A stretch of DNA of 64,000 nucleotides from positions 558,001 to 622,000 of the forward strand of contig NC_013947.1 of assembly GCF_000024545.1 (NCBI RefSeq). The letters are read 5' to 3'. The first letter of the stretch is position 1. Each line of letters begins with the position of its first letter. Of this stretch, positions 59,405 through 64,000 are shown one piece after another. Origin of the DNA: Stackebrandtia nassauensis DSM 44728 (GTDB lineage Bacteria; Actinomycetota; Actinomycetes; Mycobacteriales; Micromonosporaceae). The notes beneath the pieces were generated by a model that ran no database searches, was not told where the DNA came from, and worked only from the letters and a program-made list of their open reading frames with translations. Position numbers and translations under genes: made by a program.

Positions 59405-60703
59405 CTAACCGCGCCACGGCGTGGGCGTCGGCGTAGGCGCGTCCCCGCCACCGGGACCCGAAGTCGTCTCCTCGTCGGAGCCGGGAACCGGCGGGGACTC
59501 CGGCTTCGTCGCCGGGGTCTCGCTCGGCGAATCGGCCCGCTTCTTCTCCTTCTTGTCCTTCTTCTCCTTGGACTCGGCGGGCTTGGTGTCGACGGCCTGC
59601 ACCACCCGGTGGGCGCCGACGAACTCGTCGAACCACACCGGCGCGACCCTGACCACATCCCCGGGACGCGGGGCGTGCACCATCTGGCCGTCCCCGATGT
59701 ACATGCCGACGTGGTAGACCGAGGTCCAGTCCTCGGGTACGTCACCGTAGAAGATGAGGTCGCCGGGCAGCAGCTTCTCCATCGGCACCCGCGCCTGCGA
59801 GGTGTCGCGGAACTGCTGCTTCGCGATCCGCGGCAGCCGGACCCCCGGCTGGCCGTAGGACGTCTGGGTCAGGCCGGAACAGTCGTAGGTGTTGGGCCCC
59901 TCGTCACCCCACACATAGGACTTACCGGTCTGCTTGAGCGCGAACTTCACGGCCTGCTTGGCCTCCTCGGCGGCCTCGGCGCCGTCGATGTCGATGCTGA
60001 TCTGGCCGGTCTCGCGCTCGTTGTTCGCCTCGGCCTGCTGTTCCTCCAGCGTGATGGCCTCGCGGTTGCGCTCGATGAGCTTCTCGAGCGACTTGGTCTT
60101 CTTGTCCAGCTTCTTCGACAGGTCCTTGTGCTCGCCCTCGGCGATCGCCTCGGTCGCCTCGGCGGCGTCCAGGGTCGCCTTGGCGACGCCCGCGTCCGAC
60201 CGGGCGTCCTCGGCCTCTTCCATGATCGCGTTCTGGTTGAGGTTGAGCAGTTCCGGATTGACCTCGAACAGGTCCTCGAACTTGTCGGTCAGGCCGGGAA
60301 TCTCGGCGGCCTTCTCCTGGTACGCGGCCGCGGCCATGTCGGCGGCCAACTCCTCGGTCGCTTTGGCCTCGCCGTCCAGGTCCCGCCAGTTCAGCCGACT
60401 CAGCGAGGTCTCGTCCTTGCGCAGCTTCAGCTGCTCCTCGGCGTCGGTGGTGCGTTCCCCCAGGTCGGCGAGGCTGCGGGTCTGCTCGGCGATCTTGTCG
60501 GCGTAGGGTCCGCGGCTGATGCCCGGCCCCGAAATCGGCACCTCGCCGGGCTCCTGGTCGCCCGCGGGCGCACCACCCTCGGGACGCGAACCATCGTCGG
60601 GCACCACGGTGACCGGATCCGCCAGCGCGGGGACGGGCGTGGAGATACCAAGCAGTACCGCGGTTCCGAGACACATGACAACACGGGACGGGGTGGTCTT
60701 CAT
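59405..60703 (-). CDS. Secreted NlpC/P60 peptidoglycan endopeptidase (RipA-like)
   Basis: A 432-residue secreted hydrolase. Sec signal peptide (~1-28), a long alpha-helical/coiled-coil region (~65-235, Glu/Ala/Lys/Asp rich), then the NlpC/P60 domain: Cys275 in YDCSGLTQ, His in YHVGMYIG (~330), third residue in HAPRPGD. The C-terminal tail (~380-432) is Lys/Glu then Pro/Thr rich. Coiled coil plus P60 is the layout of mycobacterial RipA-type cell-division hydrolases, where the coiled coil inhibits the enzyme. AAGG precedes the ATG. Confidence 0.9.
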   Translation of the reverse strand: MKTTPSRVVMCLGTAVLLGISTPVPALADPVTVVPDDGSRPEGGAPAGDQEPGEVPISGPGISRGPYADKIAEQTRSLADLGERTTDAEEQLKLRKDETSLSRLNWRDLDGEAKATEELAADMAAAAYQEKAAEIPGLTDKFEDLFEVNPELLNLNQNAIMEEAEDARSDAGVAKATLDAAEATEAIAEGEHKDLSKKLDKKTKSLEKLIERNREAITLEEQQAEANNERETGQISIDIDGAEAAEEAKQAVKFALKQTGKSYVWGDEGPNTYDCSGLTQTSYGQPGVRLPRIAKQQFRDTSQARVPMEKLLPGDLIFYGDVPEDWTSVYHVGMYIGDGQMVHAPRPGDVVRVAPVWFDEFVGAHRVVQAVDTKPAESKEKKDKKEKKRADSPSETPATKPESPPVPGSDEETTSGPGGGDAPTPTPTPWRG

Positions 60704-60877
60704 GTCAGCCTTCGCGAGATATCCAGGGGATTGGATCTATCGGTCATCAGGATACGGCAATCACCCCAGAACCCACCATTCCCAGGAGAACAGTTAACTA
60801 ACTCCGGGCCGCCAGCGGCGTGGGCCACAACGGTAGGCTCGGCCCCATCGACGAGGGCTCAAGGTGAGGTGAGAGCG

Positions 60878-62050
60878 ATGACGGCCGAGGCATTCAAGGC
60901 AGACATCGAAGAGAAGGTGGCCAACGGCCAGCGCTTGAGCTATGAGGACGGAGTCGCGCTGTACGAGTGCGACGACCTCAACTGGCTCGGCCGCATGGCC
61001 CACCAGGTGCGCACCGACAAGAACGGTGAGCGCGTCATGTTCAACATCAACCGGCACCTCAACCTCACCAACGTCTGCTCGGCCTCGTGCGCGTACTGCT
61101 CGTTCCAGCGCAAGCCCGGCGAGAAGGACGCCTACACGATGCGGGTGGAGGAGGCCGTCCAACTCGCCAAGCAGATGGAGGGCGAGAAGCTCACCGAGCT
61201 CCACATCGTCAACGGCCTGCACCCGACGCTGCCGTGGCGCTACTACCCGCGCGTCCTGAAGGAACTGAAGGCGGCGCTGCCGGGCGTCAGCCTCAAGGCG
61301 TTCACCGCCACCGAGGTGCAGTGGTTCGAGAAGATCTCGGGTCTGTCGGCCTCCGACATCCTGGACGAACTCATCGAGGCGGGCCTGGCGTCGCTGACCG
61401 GCGGCGGCGCCGAGATCTTCGACTGGGAGGTCCGCCAGCACATCGTCGACCACGACTGCCACTGGGAGGACTGGTCCCGGATCCACAAGCTGGCCCACGA
61501 GAAGGGCCTGCGCACCCCGGCGACCATGCTGTACGGCCACATCGAGGAGCGCCGCCACCGCGTCGACCACGTGATGCGGCTGCGCGAGATGCAGGACGAG
61601 ACCGGCGGTTTCGTCGTGTTCATCCCGCTGCGGTACCAGCACGACTTCGTCGACGCCAAGGACGGCAAGATCCGCAACCGGATCCAGGCCCAGACCACGA
61701 TGGCCTCGGCCGCCGAGAGCCTGCGCACCTTCGCGGTGTCGCGGCTGATGCTGGACAACTTCGACCACGTCAAGTGCTTCTGGGTCATGCACGGCCTGGA
61801 CGTCGCGCAGCTGTCCCTCAACTACGGCGCCGACGACCTGGACGGCTCGGTGGTGGAGTACAAGATCACCCACGACGCCGACTCCTACGGCACCCCCAAC
61901 ACGATGCACCGCGAGGACCTGCTGGACCTGATCCGCGACGCCGGATTCACCCCCGTGGAGCGCAACACCCGCTACGAGGTCGTGCACACCTACGACCCGC
62001 CGCAGTCGCTGGCGGAGCGGCGCGCCGAACCGCAGGACGTCTGGGCGTAG
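60878..62050 (+). CDS. mqnE: Aminofutalosine synthase MqnE
   Basis: A 390-residue radical-SAM enzyme of the futalosine menaquinone pathway, which joins chorismate-derived 3-carboxyvinyloxybenzoate to SAM. The [4Fe-4S] motif is C67-x3-C71-x2-C74 (CSASCAYC); other MqnE segments are HIVNGLHPTLPWRYYPRVL, GGGAEIFDWEVR and FIPLRYQHDF. GGTGAG precedes the ATG at 60878. It is followed by two small membrane-protein genes with no gap. No other mqn gene is in the window. Confidence 0.92.
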   Translation: MTAEAFKADIEEKVANGQRLSYEDGVALYECDDLNWLGRMAHQVRTDKNGERVMFNINRHLNLTNVCSASCAYCSFQRKPGEKDAYTMRVEEAVQLAKQMEGEKLTELHIVNGLHPTLPWRYYPRVLKELKAALPGVSLKAFTATEVQWFEKISGLSASDILDELIEAGLASLTGGGAEIFDWEVRQHIVDHDCHWEDWSRIHKLAHEKGLRTPATMLYGHIEERRHRVDHVMRLREMQDETGGFVVFIPLRYQHDFVDAKDGKIRNRIQAQTTMASAAESLRTFAVSRLMLDNFDHVKCFWVMHGLDVAQLSLNYGADDLDGSVVEYKITHDADSYGTPNTMHREDLLDLIRDAGFTPVERNTRYEVVHTYDPPQSLAERRAEPQDVWA

Positions 62051-62053
62051 CCG

Positions 62054-62491
62054 ATGTCGGCCAAGCAGGCGAAACAGCCGAGTTTCCCGCAGCGCGACGA
62101 CAACGGACGCATCGTCCTGCTGACGCAGCTGCTGGGCTTCATCGCGATGTCGGTGGCCCTGGGTGTCGTCATGCTCGCCGTCATCGACGGCCTGCTGGCG
62201 CTCCTGGGTTTCACCGAGTTCGGCAAGGACATCTCCGGCTGGATCTGCGGCGTGCTGGCCGTGTTCGTCTTCGTCGACGAATTCCGTGCCTATAAGGGAC
62301 AGTCGGTGCGGTACTGGCTGGCCCCGGTCGCGGGCCTGTTGGCGCTGGCCTTCGGGATCGTGATCTCCGCGGTGCTGCCGACCGGCTGGCTGCCGTTGTT
62401 CACCGGCGCGATCGGCGTGGCCGCCGCGATGCTCGCCTACGGCGCGCTGTGGTTCGTCGGCACTCGACTCACCGGAGCCGATATCTCATGA
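62054..62491 (+). CDS. Small integral membrane protein in mqnE operon
   Basis: A 145-residue protein with four hydrophobic helices (~22-52, 63-75, 86-107, 112-138). No family recognised. It starts 3 nt after the mqnE stop and overlaps the next gene by 4 nt (ATGA), so it is translationally coupled; a role in menaquinone-dependent membrane processes is inferred only from that. Confidence 0.78.
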   Translation: MSAKQAKQPSFPQRDDNGRIVLLTQLLGFIAMSVALGVVMLAVIDGLLALLGFTEFGKDISGWICGVLAVFVFVDEFRAYKGQSVRYWLAPVAGLLALAFGIVISAVLPTGWLPLFTGAIGVAAAMLAYGALWFVGTRLTGADIS

Positions 62492-62736
62492 GCCCACTGT
62501 GGAAGTTCACCCTCGGCCGGGTCGGGCTGTGCGTCCTCATCGGAGCGCTGCTGTGGCCGACCGGCCTGCACATCCTGGTCATCGCCATGGCGGCGCTGCT
62601 GGGTTCGTTCCTGCTGTCGTTCGTGGTGCTCAAGAAGTGGCGCACCGAGATGCTGGCCGACGTCGACGAGGCCGTCAAACGGCGCCGGGCCCAGAAAGAG
62701 GAACTGCGCTCCGCGCTGGCGGGCGAGGACGAATGA
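62488..62736 (+). CDS. DUF4229 small membrane protein
   Basis: An 82-residue protein with two hydrophobic helices (~8-24, 28-48) and a charged cytoplasmic tail (ADVDEAVKRRRAQKEELRSALAG), matching the DUF4229 pattern. Such genes are often found next to menaquinone genes in actinobacteria. Function unknown. Four-nt overlap with the previous gene. Confidence 0.8.
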   Translation: MSPLWKFTLGRVGLCVLIGALLWPTGLHILVIAMAALLGSFLLSFVVLKKWRTEMLADVDEAVKRRRAQKEELRSALAGEDE

Positions 62737-62738
62737 CA

Positions 62739-62769
62739 GACCGGCCCATGTCGATGACATGAGCCGGTC
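62739..62769. terminator. Bidirectional terminator between mqnE operon and ABC genes
   Basis: GACCGGC-C-CATGTC (62739-62752) pairs with GACATG-A-GCCGGTC (62756-62769), one mismatch, 3-nt loop; it lies between two convergent operons. Confidence 0.8.
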
Positions 62770-62784
62770 GCAAGTAGTTCGTTG

Positions 62785-63558
62785 TCAGGCTTCGTCGGCG
62801 TGCGTGGGGTCCAGCACCCGCTTCAGGAACTCCCGGGTGCGTTCGGCACTGGGGTTCTCCAGCACGTCGGCGGGCTGACCCTCCTCGACGATCACGCCAC
62901 CGTCCATGAACACCACCCGGTCGGCGACGTCGCGCGCGAAACCCATCTCGTGGGTCACGACCATCATGGTCATGCCGTCGGCGGCCAGCTCCCGCATGAC
63001 GGTCAGCACGTCACCGACCAGCTCCGGGTCCAGCGCCGAGGTCGGCTCGTCGAACAGCATCAGGTCCGGTTCCATCGACAGCGCCCGCGCGATGGCGACC
63101 CGCTGCTGCTGACCACCCGACAGCCGGGCCGGGAACTCCTTGGCCTTCTCGGCGACGCCGACCTTCTCCAGCTGCTCCATCGCGACCTTGCGCGCGGTGG
63201 CCTTCGGGGTCTTGAGGACCTTGCGCTGGGCCACCGCCACGTTGTCGAGGACGTTCAGGTGCGGGAACAGGTTGAACTGCTGGAAGACCATGCCGATGTG
63301 GCGCCGCGCCAGGTTCAGGTCGGCGTCGCGGTCGGTCAGCAGGTAACCGTCGACGACGATCTCACCGGCGGTGGGCTGCTCCAGCAGGTTCACGCACCGC
63401 AGCAGCGTCGACTTGCCGGAACCCGAGGGGCCGATGACACACACGACCTCCCCGCTCCGGATCGAGATGTCGATGCCCTTCAGGACCTTGAGCTTGCCGA
63501 AGCTCTTGTGCAGCCCTCGGATCTGCACCTGTGGATCCACAGTGGATTGTTCGCTCAT
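62785..63558 (-). CDS. glnQ: Polar amino acid ABC transporter ATP-binding protein (GlnQ-like)
   Basis: A 257-residue ATPase: Walker [10 protein letters not shown] (~43), Q-loop [11 protein letters not shown], signature LSGGQQQR, Walker [14 protein letters not shown] and switch [14 protein letters not shown]. Spelling is that of glutamine/glutamate uptake ATPases. It overlaps the permease gene by 4 nt (63555-63558). Confidence 0.92.
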   Translation of the reverse strand: MSEQSTVDPQVQIRGLHKSFGKLKVLKGIDISIRSGEVVCVIGPSGSGKSTLLRCVNLLEQPTAGEIVVDGYLLTDRDADLNLARRHIGMVFQQFNLFPHLNVLDNVAVAQRKVLKTPKATARKVAMEQLEKVGVAEKAKEFPARLSGGQQQRVAIARALSMEPDLMLFDEPTSALDPELVGDVLTVMRELAADGMTMMVVTHEMGFARDVADRVVFMDGGVIVEEGQPADVLENPSAERTREFLKRVLDPTHADEA

Positions 63559-64000
63559 CGTGCCTTGGCCTGCCTTGCTTCCAGCCGCCGTACCAGGATG
63601 CTCAGCGGAATCGTGATGACGAGAAACGCCAGACCGGCCACGACCAGAGGGGTCGAGTTACCGGTCTCGTTTGCCAGATCGTTGCCGAACTTCACCAGGT
63701 CGGATTCCTTGGCCGCGATACCGACGGTCAGCACCAGCGACGAGTCCTTGGTCAGCAGGATCAGCTCGTTGGTCAACGGCGGGATCACGATCCGCACCGC
63801 CTGCGGCAGGATGATCGTGACCATGGCCCGGGTGTGGGACATGCCCAGCGAACGCGCCGCCTCCATCTGCCCCTTGGGGACAGCCTGAATACCGGCTCGG
63901 AAGGTCTCGGCCATATAGGCGGCACTGCACAGACCCAACCCGAGGGCGACGGTGCCGTAGTTCCCGCCCGGGATGATCAGGTTCGGGAACGCCACCGGCC
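63555..64000 (-). CDS. Polar amino acid ABC transporter permease (5' part missing)
   Basis: The visible 148 codons are the C-terminal part of a His/Glu/Gln/Arg-type permease: [30 protein letters not shown] is the EAA loop that contacts the ATPase, followed by [16 protein letters not shown] and a last helix. The reading frame stays open to the window edge, so the gene continues beyond 64000. It forms an uptake system with the downstream GlnQ-like ATPase; the binding protein is not in the window. Confidence 0.9.
   Translation of the reverse strand, partial: PVAFPNLIIPGGNYGTVALGLGLCSAAYMAETFRAGIQAVPKGQMEAARSLGMSHTRAMVTIILPQAVRIVIPPLTNELILLTKDSSLVLTVGIAAKESDLVKFGNDLANETGNSTPLVVAGLAFLVITIPLSILVRRLEARQAKAR

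Overview
The window is high-GC, gene-dense actinobacterial chromosome. GTG starts, leaderless-type promoters, a menaquinone (futalosine) gene, SenX3/RegX3-type phosphate signalling, KorAB and many secreted proteins with Tat or Sec signals all point to a filamentous actinomycete. A three-motif class III lanthipeptide precursor at the left edge suggests the Glycomycetaceae (Stackebrandtia-like); that placement is an inference from memory of stackepeptin, not a search result. No rRNA, tRNA, CRISPR array, integrase or transposase was recognised.

Layout. 0-4.4 kb: the distal part of a ram/amf-like class III lanthipeptide cluster (end of an upstream gene, precursor peptide, heterodimeric ABC exporter, LuxR-type regulator with a degenerate receiver). 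4.3-5.06 kb: a lower-GC non-coding gap with a perfect 18-bp hairpin. 5-13.3 kb: a very large secreted Kelch/carboxypeptidase-regulatory-like protein, an AMP-forming ligase and a membrane-anchored beta-helix protein. 13.4-19 kb: NarL-type two-component system, PNPOx-like protein, membrane protein, methyltransferase and cytochrome P450. 19-24.2 kb: a wall-anchored adhesin-like protein, a PhoX phosphatase with a PHO-box-like upstream element, a holin-like protein and a PGYQ-repeat membrane protein. 24.4-29 kb: ECF sigma factor with an overlapping acidic membrane partner, then korAB. 29-34.5 kb: LamG secreted protein, DUF1801, VOC, serC, and a DUF1023 hydrolase. 34.5-39.5 kb: the conserved alr-hydrolase-tsaE-tsaB-rimI-tsaD operon (cell wall D-Ala and t6A tRNA modification). 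39.5-46.4 kb: small regulatory modules (TetR/YciI/aldonolactone oxidase; SnoaL/TetR/MFS with twin operators; a second MFS). 46.5-49.3 kb: gpmA and an ECF41 sigma module that drives a membrane protein and a carboxymuconolactone-decarboxylase-like protein. 49.3-55.4 kb: CGNR regulator, MFS, senX3-regX3, and a NatAB-type ABC exporter. 55.4-60.7 kb: a repeat-rich intergenic block, a 1147-residue disordered zinc-ribbon protein and an NlpC/P60 hydrolase. 60.9-64 kb: mqnE with two small membrane proteins, then a polar amino acid ABC transporter running off the right edge.

The most interesting points are the triple-motif lanthipeptide with an asymmetric ABC pair and a phosphorylation-dead regulator; the ECF41 module, whose two divergent promoters can be read in a shared inverted repeat and whose CMD target lacks the redox cysteines; the huge disordered protein carrying five W-x-A-F motifs; twin TetR operators; and a recurring leaderless promoter signature (TANNNT, 6-7 nt before the start codon) at many genes.
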